This document shows, piece by piece, positions 1-7,958 of a stretch of DNA of 24,639 bases. A model generated the notes under the pieces. That model was given only the letters and a program-made list of their open reading frames with translations. It made no database searches and was not told the DNA's origin. This DNA is from DATAYF01 sp036272735 (GTDB lineage Bacteria; Chloroflexota; Ktedonobacteria; Ktedonobacterales; Ktedonobacteraceae). The stretch's first letter is position 1, and every line of letters starts with the position of its first letter. The position numbers and the translations under genes were made by a program. The DNA lies in contig DATAYF010000732.1 in the NCBI GenBank assembly GCA_036272735.1, positions 1-24,639 on the forward strand, written 5' to 3'.

Positions 1-45
1 TGAGGCGAATTTGTGAGAAAAAGTGCTTTCAAGGAGAAGAGAAGC

Positions 46-130
46 ATGTTACTGGAGAACAAGGTTGCGGTGATCTACGGCGCGGGCGGCCCCATCGGTG
101 GGGCTGTGGCCCGCGCCTTTGCTCGCGCCG
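46..130 (+). pseudogene. 5' stub of a short-chain dehydrogenase (SDR), truncated
   Basis: From the ATG at 46 the reading frame gives an SDR-like start, with a strand-turn-helix containing the nucleotide-binding pattern YGAGGPIGGAVARAFA. An AAGGAG ribosome binding site lies nine bases upstream. The similarity stops at about base 130, exactly where an 11-bp inverted repeat begins; the frame then runs through sequence antisense to the downstream glycosyltransferase end and stops near 282 without any SDR core (no YxxxK catalytic motif). Intact SDRs are about 250 residues, so about 28 residues remain. I infer a broken gene left by a deletion or insertion. The in-frame GTG at 13 is a less likely start because it lacks a good binding site. 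Confidence 0.6.
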
Positions 131-161
131 GGTACTGTGGACCTTGTGGCCCACAGTACCC
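130..161. terminator. 11-bp stem hairpin at the end of the glycosyltransferase gene
   Basis: GGGTACTGTGG at 130-140 is perfectly complementary to CCACAGTACCC at 151-161, with a 10-nt loop. It lies 14 bases past the stop codon of the minus-strand glycosyltransferase and at the breakpoint of the SDR stub. No T-tract follows on either strand, so it may be a weak terminator, an mRNA 3'-end stabiliser or a mobile-element scar. Confidence 0.45.
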
Positions 162-174
162 AGATGCTCGTGGA

Positions 175-2172
175 TCATCGATGCGGCGTGACGTGCGATG
201 TGGCACAATCGTACAACTGGGGGCTGAAACCCGGAAGAGCACCACCGCCAGTTTGAGCACTGGACGGGGAAGATTGCCATAGGCTCGGCGGCACGGTCGC
301 GCAATGCTGCTGAACCCAGGACATAACGGATCTGAGTCTGCCACCAGGTACCTCCCCACCTCCATTCAGCAAGAAGAAGCGCACCGTCCCGCTGGCAACC
401 AGGGATGCTGCTTTGCTGGCTGTCAGCGGATAGGTCGAAAACCCGCTCAGAGGTATCACCGGCTTGTTCGTGGCGAGAATAAGGCCATCAATATTGATGG
501 CGTCGGTGACGACCAGCACGTGTGTGTGGCCCTGATGCTCCTCCAGGTACTGAACGAGCGCTGGATCGGCGGTGACCTGTGTACCAGTGCTCGCGAAGGC
601 AGGGGGGCCACCCGCCTGCGCCGGACCGGCCAGAGGGATATCTGATTCGATCCCCTGGAGAATGGGGATAGCTGCCCACACCGTTGGGGCAAGCGCCAGG
701 GCGACCAGCCCGACGGCCAGGGCCGGCAGGAGGAAGCGGGCGACTTGCTCCTTGCCAGGCAGACGTACGGGGAGGCGAGCGCTGATGAGCATGCCTGCGG
801 CCAGCAGGCACGGAATGGTGAGCAGAGGGATCATCCACCGTCCCCACGTGGGATAGTTGGTGAGAATGACGATCTGCTCAACAGCGGTGAGGAGCAGGGA
901 AACTGGCAGCAGCCAACCGCGCCAGCCCTCACGACGATAATCCTGCCACATCACGACCAGGCCGATCCCGCAGAAGGCGGCGATAGCTGGGGCCATCACC
1001 GTCAGGTAGTACTCGTGAAAGAACCCCGCAACGCTGAAGAAGATGCCCATGGTAAGCAGCCACATTCCCCAGAGGATCAGCGCATGCACTCTTCGATCTT
1101 CTCGTGGGCGAGGACGCCCCTGCCAGACGAGCGCGATCATGCCCAGGAGCGCCAGCGGCAACAGCCAGCCGGTCTGTCCTGCCAGTGGTTCCACCGTGAA
1201 GAGGCGCAAGGGGCCCTGATTCCCTGCGGTGGGCCCACTAGGTATCTGTACCGACCCTCCTGCGGGTTGTTTCCCTGGCGGATTTGTTGGTCCCCCTGTG
1301 CTTCCGATGGGGGCGGGTGCCCCCCCTGTCAGCAGGCGCTGAAGGCCATTGCCGCCCAGGGCCAGGCTGAGTTCCGAATCGTCCTGGGTATTGCCAATGT
1401 AGGGCCGCTGCGACGTTGGGGTCAGGTCCACCGCAGTCACCCAGGAGAGCGAGACGACCAGCAGCACGAGCAGGGCCAGGGCCAGGTGAATCACACGCTT
1501 CTTGATACTGATAGGCGCAGCCAGCAGGTAGAGCAAGCCGAAGGCAGGCACCACCAGGTACGCCTCCATCATCTTGATATTGAAGCCGAGGCCCACGATC
1601 ACCGCCGTGAGCAGCAGCCAGCGCAGCCGCCCGGTCTCCGCTGCGCGCAGGACTGCCCAGGCTCCGACGAGCAGGCACAGCGCCAGCGTGCTATCGATGG
1701 TGACGTTGCGATTGGTCACCACGCTGATCGGACTGATCGCCAGGGCCAGCGCTGCAATCAAGCCAGCCACCACGCCGAAGTGGCGCCGCACCAGGGAATA
1801 GAGCAGGAGCACGGAGAGCACCCCACAGAGTGCCTGGGGCAGCAGCACGCTGACCGCATTAAAACCGAAGATTTTGGCACTCAAGACCTGCAACCAGAAG
1901 CCCACCGGAGGCTTATCTAGCGCGGTGAAGCTCCCGGGATCGTAGGCAGCAAAAAAGAAATTATGCCAATTGTCCATCATACTGCGCACAGCGGGTGGAT
2001 AATACGTATCGAAGCCGTCCTGCCCCAGCTTGTAGAAGTCCATGAGGACAGCCAGGAGCAGGATCCCTCCTAGCGCGAGGCGCTGCCAGAGTACAGGAAA
2101 GCGCTGCGATTCTCGTGGTTCTCTCGGATGCTCAGGCTCAGCCTGAGGACGTGTTGTAGATGTCTCAGCCAT
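175..2172 (-). CDS. GT39/PMT-like membrane glycosyltransferase
   Basis: A protein of about 665 residues with a multi-pass membrane N-terminal part, resembling the dolichyl-/polyprenyl-phosphate-sugar mannosyltransferase-like family (GT-C fold, GT39/ArnT type) common in Actinobacteria and Chloroflexota. Recognisable features, numbered from the GTG one codon upstream, are the first extracytoplasmic loop with acidic residues (GQDGFDTYY, near 51-59), ALDKPP near 85-90, NRNVTIDS near 155-162, and a conserved RPYIGNTQDDSEL loop near 257. A Gly/Pro-rich linker (about 285-320) precedes further membrane helices and a C-terminal extracytoplasmic domain. It probably transfers a sugar from a lipid-linked donor to protein or envelope glycan; the substrate cannot be read. 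The start is ATG at 2172 or GTG at 2175; AGGAG sits nine or six bases upstream. It follows the ABC ATPase gene by 155 bp and may share its transcript. Confidence 0.85.
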   Translation of the reverse strand: MAETSTTRPQAEPEHPREPRESQRFPVLWQRLALGGILLLAVLMDFYKLGQDGFDTYYPPAVRSMMDNWHNFFFAAYDPGSFTALDKPPVGFWLQVLSAKIFGFNAVSVLLPQALCGVLSVLLLYSLVRRHFGVVAGLIAALALAISPISVVTNRNVTIDSTLALCLLVGAWAVLRAAETGRLRWLLLTAVIVGLGFNIKMMEAYLVVPAFGLLYLLAAPISIKKRVIHLALALLVLLVVSLSWVTAVDLTPTSQRPYIGNTQDDSELSLALGGNGLQRLLTGGAPAPIGSTGGPTNPPGKQPAGGSVQIPSGPTAGNQGPLRLFTVEPLAGQTGWLLPLALLGMIALVWQGRPRPREDRRVHALILWGMWLLTMGIFFSVAGFFHEYYLTVMAPAIAAFCGIGLVVMWQDYRREGWRGWLLPVSLLLTAVEQIVILTNYPTWGRWMIPLLTIPCLLAAGMLISARLPVRLPGKEQVARFLLPALAVGLVALALAPTVWAAIPILQGIESDIPLAGPAQAGGPPAFASTGTQVTADPALVQYLEEHQGHTHVLVVTDAINIDGLILATNKPVIPLSGFSTYPLTASKAASLVASGTVRFFLLNGGGEVPGGRLRSVMSWVQQHCATVPPSLWQSSPSSAQTGGGALPGFSPQLYDCATSHVTPHR

Positions 2173-2195
2173 CACTTTGTTCTCCTTTTACTTCT

Positions 2196-2246
2196 GTTGC
2201 CCGGCAGTCCTCACGGTGCGCGAGGAAGAGCATCACACCGGGCAAC
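2196..2246 (-). other. Possible leader hairpin before the glycosyltransferase
   Basis: GTTGCCCGG at 2196-2204 pairs perfectly with CCGGGCAAC at 2238-2246, and CCTC/GAGG can pair inside the 33-nt loop. It lies in the 155-bp gap between the ABC ATPase stop and the glycosyltransferase start, just upstream of the ribosome binding site. It could be an intercistronic processing or attenuation structure. There is no T-tract, and I do not recognise a riboswitch. Confidence 0.3.
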
Positions 2247-2330
2247 TGCACGGAACGGATGTCCGCACGCTGCCACTGAGCGGTACCGTTCCACTGGCTC
2301 CTCTAGCAGTCGGTTCTGCTGGAGACCACC

Positions 2331-3914
2331 TTATTTCTTTTTTCCTCTCTTTTTGCGCACAGGCGTGGACACACGGATTGGAGCAGGAATGGGAGCCTCT
2401 GTATTTCTGATCCTGCCATCTGCCATGTCCAGGCGTACATCGGCATCCCTGGCAATACTGCGATCGTGCGTCACCACAATCACGGTTTTGCCCTGGTCGG
2501 CCAGCGTTCGCAACAATGCAATAATGCGTCGACTATTCACCGAATCCAGATTGCCGGTCGGCTCATCGGCCAGGATCACCTTGGGATCATTGGCCAGCGC
2601 GCGGGCTATGGCTACGCGCTGCTGCTGTCCACCTGAGAGCCTGCTCGGCATGTAGTTGTGCCAGTTTTCGTTGATCTCCACCTGGAACAGTAGCGTGCGT
2701 GCTCGCTCGCGCATCTCTTCCTGGGAGCGCCTGCCAGCTCGTTGCATTGGTAACATGACATTCTCCAGGACCGTAAGACTCGGCAGCAGGTAGAACGATT
2801 GAAACACAAAGCCCACCTTCGATCTTCTGAAGCGATTCTCCTTGTGTCCTGAGAGGTGTCTCACATCGATGCCATCAACCTGCACTGCTCCGCTGGTGGC
2901 TTTATCCAGGCCACTGAGCAGATAGAGCAAGGTGGATTTTCCCGAACCACTGGGACCAGTGATGGTAATAAATTGCTGTTCGCGAAAGGTAAAGCTGGCC
3001 TCATCCACTGCCTTGATGATCCTCCGGCGGTGGCCCTTGAAGTGTTTGCTCACTCCTTGAGCAACCACCGTCACCGCTTGCTCTTCCCAGGATTTTTTCG
3101 TCGAGCCCTTTTTCGTGGTCTCAGCCGGGCCAACGTACTTCGGCATGGGTTGTAGTTTCCCATCCACCATCTCCAGGCGCACATCCGCAATCCTGGTAAC
3201 GCTGCGATCATGCGTCACCACAATCACGGTCCTGCCCTGGTCAGCCAGCCGTTTGAGCAATTCGATGATTTTGTGGCTCGTGCGCAGATCCAGATTGCCG
3301 GTCGGCTCGTCAGCCAGGATCACCTTGGGGTCATTAGCTAGTGCCCGTGCGATGGCCACACGCTGTTGCTGCCCACCCGACAACTTCCCGGGTTTGTGGT
3401 GATGCCAGTCTTTGCTGATCCCAACCTCCAGCAGCAGCTCACTTGCCCGCTGGCGCATCTGCACTCGCGACGTCCTGCCTGCCAGTCGCATCGGCAACAT
3501 GACGTTCTCAAGTGCAGTCAGCCTGGGGAGCAAGTAGTACGACTGAAAGACAAAGCCCAGCTTGCCACGCCTGAAGTGATGTTCCTGCCAGTCTGAGAGG
3601 CCGGCAACATCCACTCCATCGACATGCAGCGTTCCGCTTGTTGGCCGGTCCAGCCCGCTCAACAGATAGAGCAGGGTAGATTTTCCCGAGCCGCTTGGAC
3701 CAACGATGGTAATAAACTGGTGTTCAGTGAAGGTAAAGTCTACCCCATCGACGGCTTTCACCAGCCCGCCTTTGTAGGTGAAGTGCTTGCGTAATCCCTC
3801 GGCCACAATCGTGACTGGCCTGCCTTCCTGCACCGGTACCGGCTCGGCCTGCTCTGGGATGACTTCCAGTTCATCGTCTTCTCTCTCGTCTACAGGGTTG
3901 AGATCTACATCCAT
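2331..3914 (-). CDS. ABC transporter ATPase with two fused MacB/LolD-type nucleotide-binding domains
   Basis: A 527-residue protein with two complete ABC ATPase domains in tandem. Domain 1 has Walker A GPSGSGKST at 72-80, Q-loop Q124, signature LSGGQQQR at 178-185, Walker B VILADEP at 198-204 and switch His235. Domain 2 repeats all of these 248 residues later (Walker A at 320-328). The ADEPTGNLD signature marks the MacB/LolD/FtsE group that drives FtsX-like permeases. Both sites look catalytically intact. An acidic N-terminal leader (about 30 residues) and a Lys-rich linker and tail are additional. The start at 3914 is chosen because AGAGGA lies just upstream; an upstream in-frame ATG at 3971 would overlap the permease gene and has no binding site. 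It starts 13 bases after the second permease stops, so it is the third gene of the operon. Family members usually have one ATPase domain of about 230 residues. Confidence 0.9.
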   Translation of the reverse strand: MDVDLNPVDEREDDELEVIPEQAEPVPVQEGRPVTIVAEGLRKHFTYKGGLVKAVDGVDFTFTEHQFITIVGPSGSGKSTLLYLLSGLDRPTSGTLHVDGVDVAGLSDWQEHHFRRGKLGFVFQSYYLLPRLTALENVMLPMRLAGRTSRVQMRQRASELLLEVGISKDWHHHKPGKLSGGQQQRVAIARALANDPKVILADEPTGNLDLRTSHKIIELLKRLADQGRTVIVVTHDRSVTRIADVRLEMVDGKLQPMPKYVGPAETTKKGSTKKSWEEQAVTVVAQGVSKHFKGHRRRIIKAVDEASFTFREQQFITITGPSGSGKSTLLYLLSGLDKATSGAVQVDGIDVRHLSGHKENRFRRSKVGFVFQSFYLLPSLTVLENVMLPMQRAGRRSQEEMRERARTLLFQVEINENWHNYMPSRLSGGQQQRVAIARALANDPKVILADEPTGNLDSVNSRRIIALLRTLADQGKTVIVVTHDRSIARDADVRLDMADGRIRNTEAPIPAPIRVSTPVRKKRGKKK

Positions 3915-3927
3915 CTTTTTTCCTCTC

Positions 3928-5181
3928 TTATCCTCTGCGCAGCACCTCAGCCGGCTTGATGCGCGCCACATACCAGGCTGGAATGACGCTCGTCAGCAGA
4001 GCCAGTCCCGCGCCCAGTCCCACGATCATCAGCAGGGTTCCGGCGTTCAGCGTCGCCGGGGACAGGTGCACAGTGAGATTCGTCGCCGGGGAAGAAAAGG
4101 CAAATCCGCCCGGCGTGGTGTTGGTAGTGGTGGGAACAGTGAACGCCTGTGAGATCGCCGGACCCAACGTCGCGAGCAGGATCACCGCCAGGAGGGCAGC
4201 GGCCAGGGAGAGAGCCAGGACTTCGCCCCAGAATTGGCGAATCACCTGCCAGTGCGACGCGCCAATGGCTTTGAGCGTGCCGATCTCTTGTGTTTGTTCG
4301 CGCACCATGAGCATGACGGTCAAGATAATCACCAGGGCAGCAGTCAGAACCGCGATCAGCAGTGCCAGTCTGATACTGTTTTGCACGCTAGTGAGTGCAT
4401 TGAGGGTGGTGGTATAGTCCGTGGCATCGGGCACGACATCATAGGCTTTGCCCAGGGAGGCGCGCAGTCCTGCTGCTACCGCGTCGATCTGTTCATAGCT
4501 CTGCGCGTAAGCTGTCATTGAATCCACACCATTGGCCCCGAAAACACGCTGCATGGTCGCCAGGGGCACAATCAGCGAATCATCGGCAAAGGTCTGGCCG
4601 GTGGTATAGAGACCAATCAAGGTGAAGGTCTGCCCTTTCAGGGGAAAGGTCGAGCCAACGGTCAGATGATTGGCCCTGGCCAGCGCCTGGCTCATCATGG
4701 CGACAGACGCGTTGGCGTCGCTCGCCTGAAAGCTCCTGCCTGACGCCAGGATGGGCGTGGCTCCTCCCGCCAGGGTAAAATGGGCCGTGCCCGCTGCAAT
4801 GCCGTTGGCCGTGGGCGGAGGAGCAACTGATTTCCCATTGGGAGCTTCAAGGGGAATGCCCTTGAGCGTGCCATCTGTAATCGCGCGGGTCAAGTGTCCC
4901 TCGACACTGCTCACACCCGGCACTCGCTGCGCGGTGGTCACGGCGCTGTTGGGAAGAAGCGTCCCTGCCTGCCCTGTCCCATGGCTGTCGTTCACCGCGT
5001 AAGTGATCGTGATGCCTGTCCCGATCTGTTGATGCGCGTTCGCGAGCTGCTGCTGGACGCTCTCATTCAGGCTAGCCAGCGCTGCCACGAACATCAAACT
5101 GGCGCCCAGCAGGCACACAATCACGAGGAAGCGCAGCGGATTGCCCAGCACATTCTTCATGCCATAGAATAGTGACTCCAT
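3928..5181 (-). CDS. FtsX/MacB-type ABC permease (second of pair)
   Basis: A 417-residue membrane protein with the MacB-like layout: one N-terminal helix (about 15-38), a large extracytoplasmic domain (about 40-265) and three C-terminal helices, the FtsX domain. The cytoplasmic turn MVREQTQEIGTLKAIGAS is the typical coupling segment that touches the ATPase, and the protein ends in the classic AWYVARIKPAEVLRRG tail. It likely works with the neighbouring permease and the fused ATPase in export or extraction of an envelope molecule, or in mechanotransmission; the substrate cannot be told. It starts 44 bp after the first permease and ends 13 bp before the ATPase, clearly one operon. AAGGA lies about 11 bases before the ATG, a slightly long spacing. 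Confidence 0.85.
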   Translation of the reverse strand: MESLFYGMKNVLGNPLRFLVIVCLLGASLMFVAALASLNESVQQQLANAHQQIGTGITITYAVNDSHGTGQAGTLLPNSAVTTAQRVPGVSSVEGHLTRAITDGTLKGIPLEAPNGKSVAPPPTANGIAAGTAHFTLAGGATPILASGRSFQASDANASVAMMSQALARANHLTVGSTFPLKGQTFTLIGLYTTGQTFADDSLIVPLATMQRVFGANGVDSMTAYAQSYEQIDAVAAGLRASLGKAYDVVPDATDYTTTLNALTSVQNSIRLALLIAVLTAALVIILTVMLMVREQTQEIGTLKAIGASHWQVIRQFWGEVLALSLAAALLAVILLATLGPAISQAFTVPTTTNTTPGGFAFSSPATNLTVHLSPATLNAGTLLMIVGLGAGLALLTSVIPAWYVARIKPAEVLRRG

Positions 5182-5225
5182 ACGTGTCTCTTTCCTTTAG
5201 AATACAAAGCTTCCCGGTCCCTTGC

Positions 5226-6605
5226 TCAGACCGTTCTCAAGACCTGGGCGGGCTTGATGGTGGAAACGGACCAGGTCGGGATCAGGCTTGTCAGCAGCGC
5301 CAGCCCCATGCCCACGCCGACAATGATCAGCAGGGTTTGGGGATTGAGAGTGGGCGCGGCCAGGTGGACATTGTTGAGCGGATTGGGCGCCGAAGTGAGT
5401 GCGCGCGCCGACAATATTTCGCTTTGACCGCCGACCCCAACCGAGTGAGGACCCGTCGAACTCGTGCTGGACTTGACCAGCGACGCCGGGTCAACATCGA
5501 AGCGCTGGGCAACGAAAGGCCCCAGGGTGACGAGCAGCAAGACCGCCAGCGCCGCCGCTGTGGCACTTAATATCACGATTTCCGTCCAGAATTGACGGAG
5601 GACTTGCAGGTGAGAAGAGCCAATGGCTTTGTTGATGGCAATCTCGGCAGTCCGTTCGCGCACCAGTTGGAGCACCGCGAAGATGGTCACGATGGCCGCG
5701 ATCACCAGCGAGACGATGCGGGCGATCTCGATGCTCTGTTGCGCGGTCTGGAGCGCGCTGAAGACAGCGCTATAATGGTTCGTCTGGGTGGTGACATCGT
5801 ACTTCGGGCCAAGCAGCGCGCGCAACCTGGCTGCCACGGCTTCGACCTGCTCGTAGCTGGTCGCGGTCACAGCAAGGGAGTCCACGCCATGCGTCTGGAA
5901 GAGCTTCTCCATCACGGCCACCGGCATGACCAGAGAGCCATTCCCAGGCCGGTTTGAGGCCGTGTACAGTCCGATAAGCGTGAAGGTGGTGCCTTTCAAG
6001 GTGAAGGTGGAACCAACGCTCAGATGGTTGATCTGGGCTGCATCCTGGCTCATCATGGCGACGTCGGCATTGGCATCGCCGGGGCGGAAACTACGCCCGG
6101 CCATCAGTGTGGGATTAGTTTCTCCCGCAATAGTAAACGTGGCGGAAGCAGGATCGATGCCATTGACCAGTAAGGGAGCGTTGATAGTCTGCCCATTGGG
6201 GCTGGTGATTGTTCCTCCCTGTAAGTCTCCATCCTGGTCCGGGCGCTGCAGGCTCACCTGCGTGCTGATCACTCCCAGGACGTGCCTGACCTGCATGACC
6301 ACATTGTCTGGGATAGGAGTGGGAGAGAAGAAGGACGGCGGGGGCGTGCCATTGCCAGGCTTCGCCGGCTGCGAGCCACTGCCAGACTGATTGTCGGCAT
6401 AGGAAGGGCCGGTGGAGCCAGACTGACTATCGGCGTAGGCAATGGTGATCGTGGTGCCGATAAGCTTATGGATCGCGGCCAGTTCTTGTTGGGAATTGGT
6501 ACTCAAACTGGTCATGGCAGCCACAACCATCAAGCTCACGCCCAGCAGGGTGACGATCAGAATCGTCCGGCCCCGCCTGCGAAAGACACTCCTGATACTT
6601 TTCAT
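5226..6605 (-). CDS. FtsX/MacB-type ABC permease (first of pair)
   Basis: A 459-residue paralogue of the next gene. It has an N-terminal membrane helix (about 14-34), an extracytoplasmic domain, and three C-terminal helices with the coupling segment LVRERTAEIAINKAIGSS and the ending STIKPAQVLRTV. It differs from its partner by a Ser/Gly/Pro-rich insertion around residues 58-100 that contains two related YADxQSGS units, and by a longer loop between the second and third C-terminal helices. AAAGGAG lies about six bases before the ATG, and this is the first gene of the ABC operon. Two non-identical permeases fit a heterodimeric transporter served by the two-domain ATPase. A 15-bp palindrome and an ATGCGCAT box lie in its leader. 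Confidence 0.85.
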   Translation of the reverse strand: MKSIRSVFRRRGRTILIVTLLGVSLMVVAAMTSLSTNSQQELAAIHKLIGTTITIAYADSQSGSTGPSYADNQSGSGSQPAKPGNGTPPPSFFSPTPIPDNVVMQVRHVLGVISTQVSLQRPDQDGDLQGGTITSPNGQTINAPLLVNGIDPASATFTIAGETNPTLMAGRSFRPGDANADVAMMSQDAAQINHLSVGSTFTLKGTTFTLIGLYTASNRPGNGSLVMPVAVMEKLFQTHGVDSLAVTATSYEQVEAVAARLRALLGPKYDVTTQTNHYSAVFSALQTAQQSIEIARIVSLVIAAIVTIFAVLQLVRERTAEIAINKAIGSSHLQVLRQFWTEIVILSATAAALAVLLLVTLGPFVAQRFDVDPASLVKSSTSSTGPHSVGVGGQSEILSARALTSAPNPLNNVHLAAPTLNPQTLLIIVGVGMGLALLTSLIPTWSVSTIKPAQVLRTV

Positions 6606-6653
6606 CGTAGCTCCTTTGGAAGAGTTGGGCTTGTTAGGCCATACGGTTCGCGT

Positions 6654-6684
6654 GCAGACATCGTCTGCTCAGACCAATGCGCAT
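6654..6684. promoter_or_regulatory. Candidate operator region of the ABC operon
   Basis: About 50-80 bp before the first permease start are GCAGAC-ATC-GTCTGC (6654-6668), a perfect 6+6 inverted repeat, and ATGCGCAT (6677-6684), a perfect 8-bp palindrome also found in the promoter region of the adjacent ribbon-helix-helix gene (7513-7520). The shared box suggests, but does not prove, control by that protein. I could not identify convincing -35 and -10 boxes here. Confidence 0.35.
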
Positions 6685-6718
6685 GCAAAGAGATCACGGC
6701 TGCCGCCTCGCTGCTCTG

Positions 6719-6776
6719 GCTGAAGGTGCCCCACTCCACCCCAGAAAAGCAAGAATGGGAGTGGGGTACCTTCAGC
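6719..6776. terminator. 19-bp stem hairpin after the ribbon-helix-helix gene
   Basis: Bases 6719-6737 pair with 6758-6776 with a single mismatch and a 20-nt loop. It begins 13 bases past the stop of the minus-strand ribbon-helix-helix gene and sits before the ABC operon, so it probably ends the former's transcript. No T-tract is present. It shares the 14-mer GGCTGAAGGTGCCC with the terminator near 11472 (inverted). Confidence 0.5.
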
Positions 6777-6788
6777 GAACATGGCCTC

Positions 6789-7493
6789 TCAAGAAAGTGC
6801 AGGCGAGATCGTCCGCCAGATGCCCTTGACGGCGTCACGCCAGCCTTCCAGGTAGGCGCTCTCATCGACCTCGACGCGCGCTGCTTCGTCTGGCGGCCCC
6901 TCCGCGCTCCCTTCACGATCCTGGTCCTGCCAGGACTGGAGACGTTCAGCCGGGTGAAAGGAAGTGGGGAGGCCCGAGGAGAGTGGGATAGCCGGGAGTG
7001 GGATAGCCGAGCGCTGATGATGAGGAAAAACGCCTTGAGCGCCTGGTGGCATCGGCGGCACGCGCAACTGCTCAGGGAACGGCGAGAGTGGGTGATCTGG
7101 GAACTGTATGGGCACCTGCCCGCCGGGCAGAGGTGACGGTAATGCTGGTGGGGCAGGGCGCGTCGCGCCCCGCAGATGGAAGAATTCGGCAAGCTGCCGC
7201 CCGTCAAGGTCCGCCAGATAGGTCGCCACGCTGTGCAATTCGTCACGGGTAGCGAGGTCCACGGCCCATTGGATACCATCCTCGTAGCCATGCTGATACC
7301 AGCGCTCACGAGTCCCCTGGAGCCGCTGGAGGAGGCGAGCGATGCGAGGATCGGTGATGGGAGGTTGTCCTTCGAGCATAGTAACTTCCTTTTCTAAAGC
7401 CGTTGCACAGACTTTTGAGAGGTTGATCCGGTCACGAAGTTGTTCCAGGCGAGCATAGAGGACGTCTGGAATGGTAATATTCAAGCGAGCCAT
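6789..7493 (-). CDS. Ribbon-helix-helix protein with Pro-rich linker and repeated C-terminal motif
   Basis: A 234-residue protein. Residues 1-40 (MARLNITIPDVLYARLEQL, then NLSKVCATALEKEV) fit the MetJ/Arc/CopG-type ribbon-helix-helix DNA-binding fold. A helical part (about 46-105) contains RWYQHGYEDGIQWAVDL. A Pro-rich stretch (about 112-180) follows, and a C-terminal helix has a similar motif, AYLEGWRDAVKGIWRTI. The two motifs share the spacing Y-x2-G-[YW]-x-D-[AG], suggesting a duplicated interaction helix. It is probably a DNA-binding regulator or antitoxin-like protein, but no toxin partner is adjacent. I prefer ATG 7493 since AGGA lies nine bases before it; ATG 7499 is too close to that site. 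Its own promoter region carries palindromic boxes, one of which recurs before the ABC operon. Confidence 0.7.
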   Translation of the reverse strand: MARLNITIPDVLYARLEQLRDRINLSKVCATALEKEVTMLEGQPPITDPRIARLLQRLQGTRERWYQHGYEDGIQWAVDLATRDELHSVATYLADLDGRQLAEFFHLRGATRPAPPALPSPLPGGQVPIQFPDHPLSPFPEQLRVPPMPPGAQGVFPHHQRSAIPLPAIPLSSGLPTSFHPAERLQSWQDQDREGSAEGPPDEAARVEVDESAYLEGWRDAVKGIWRTISPALS

Positions 7494-7511
7494 GAGCATT
7501 GTTCCTCGATC

Positions 7512-7568
7512 TATGCGCATACTACGTACCTCTATGTGTATTATGCGCGTTGCTCAAAAAAAAGTCAA
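7512..7568 (-). promoter_or_regulatory. Promoter and candidate operator of the ribbon-helix-helix gene
   Basis: On the minus strand TTGACT (7568-7563), a 17-bp spacer and CATAAT (7545-7540) form a good vegetative-type promoter, each box matching five of six consensus bases. TATGCGC occurs at 7542-7548, overlapping the -10 box, and again at 7512-7518 as part of the palindrome ATGCGCAT, 30 bp away or about three helical turns. This arrangement suits autorepression by a dimeric ribbon-helix-helix protein. Confidence 0.55.
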
Positions 7569-7619
7569 GGAGAAGCGAAGACGTTCTCTTCTTGTGGTCT
7601 CGGAAGAACAGCGGGAGGG

Positions 7620-7934
7620 TCAAAGCGCTTGATCGTGCTGCCTCTTGTCTTCTACGCGGCCGGTGCAGGATGAGCACAACAAAGAGATCACGGATGCGTC
7701 TGGGCGTCGCCGATTGCGCTCAGGTGGTCGCGATGGCTTTGGAGGATGATCTGATTCTCCCACGCACACAGTTGCCTCGCGGATGAAGCTCCTAACACAT
7801 GGGGAGCCCGATGCCACATCGACACAGGATGAGCTTTCAAAGGAAGAGGTACATGTGGCCAACCTTTGAGCACCCCGCTGTAGATCCACGGCTCGCAGGA
7901 CTCGTTCCCGCAAATCTTGCGAGTAGGCTCTCAT
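7620..7934 (-). pseudogene. IS630-family transposase remnant (N-terminus only)
   Basis: The ATG at 7934 is preceded by AGAGGAGA and begins MRAYSQDLRERVLRAVD, the very typical start of IS630-family transposases (first helix of the DNA-binding domain). After about 21 residues the similarity is lost: the helix-turn-helix continuation, the linker and the DDE catalytic domain are missing, and the frame ends at 7620 after about 104 residues of unrecognised sequence. Complete transposases of this family are about 330-360 residues. A 29-bp inverted-repeat end lies at 7959-7987, just upstream, where the left end of such an element should be. Confidence 0.65.
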
Positions 7935-7958
7935 CAGAAATCTCCTCTTTTCCAATAT

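Noticed and set aside
745..1920. Long open frame on plus strand (391 codons)
   Set aside because: It is antisense to the glycosyltransferase gene, is rich in Gln/His/Arg with no domain, and arises from the GC-rich codon pattern of the real gene.
3915..3971. Longer N-terminus for the fused ATPase (ATG at 3971)
   Set aside because: It would overlap the end of the permease and has no binding site, while ATG 3914 has AGAGGA just upstream.
6602..7309. Minus-strand frame overlapping the ribbon-helix-helix gene
   Set aside because: It lies in another frame of the real gene, crosses the terminator hairpin, and shows no domain or ribosome binding site.
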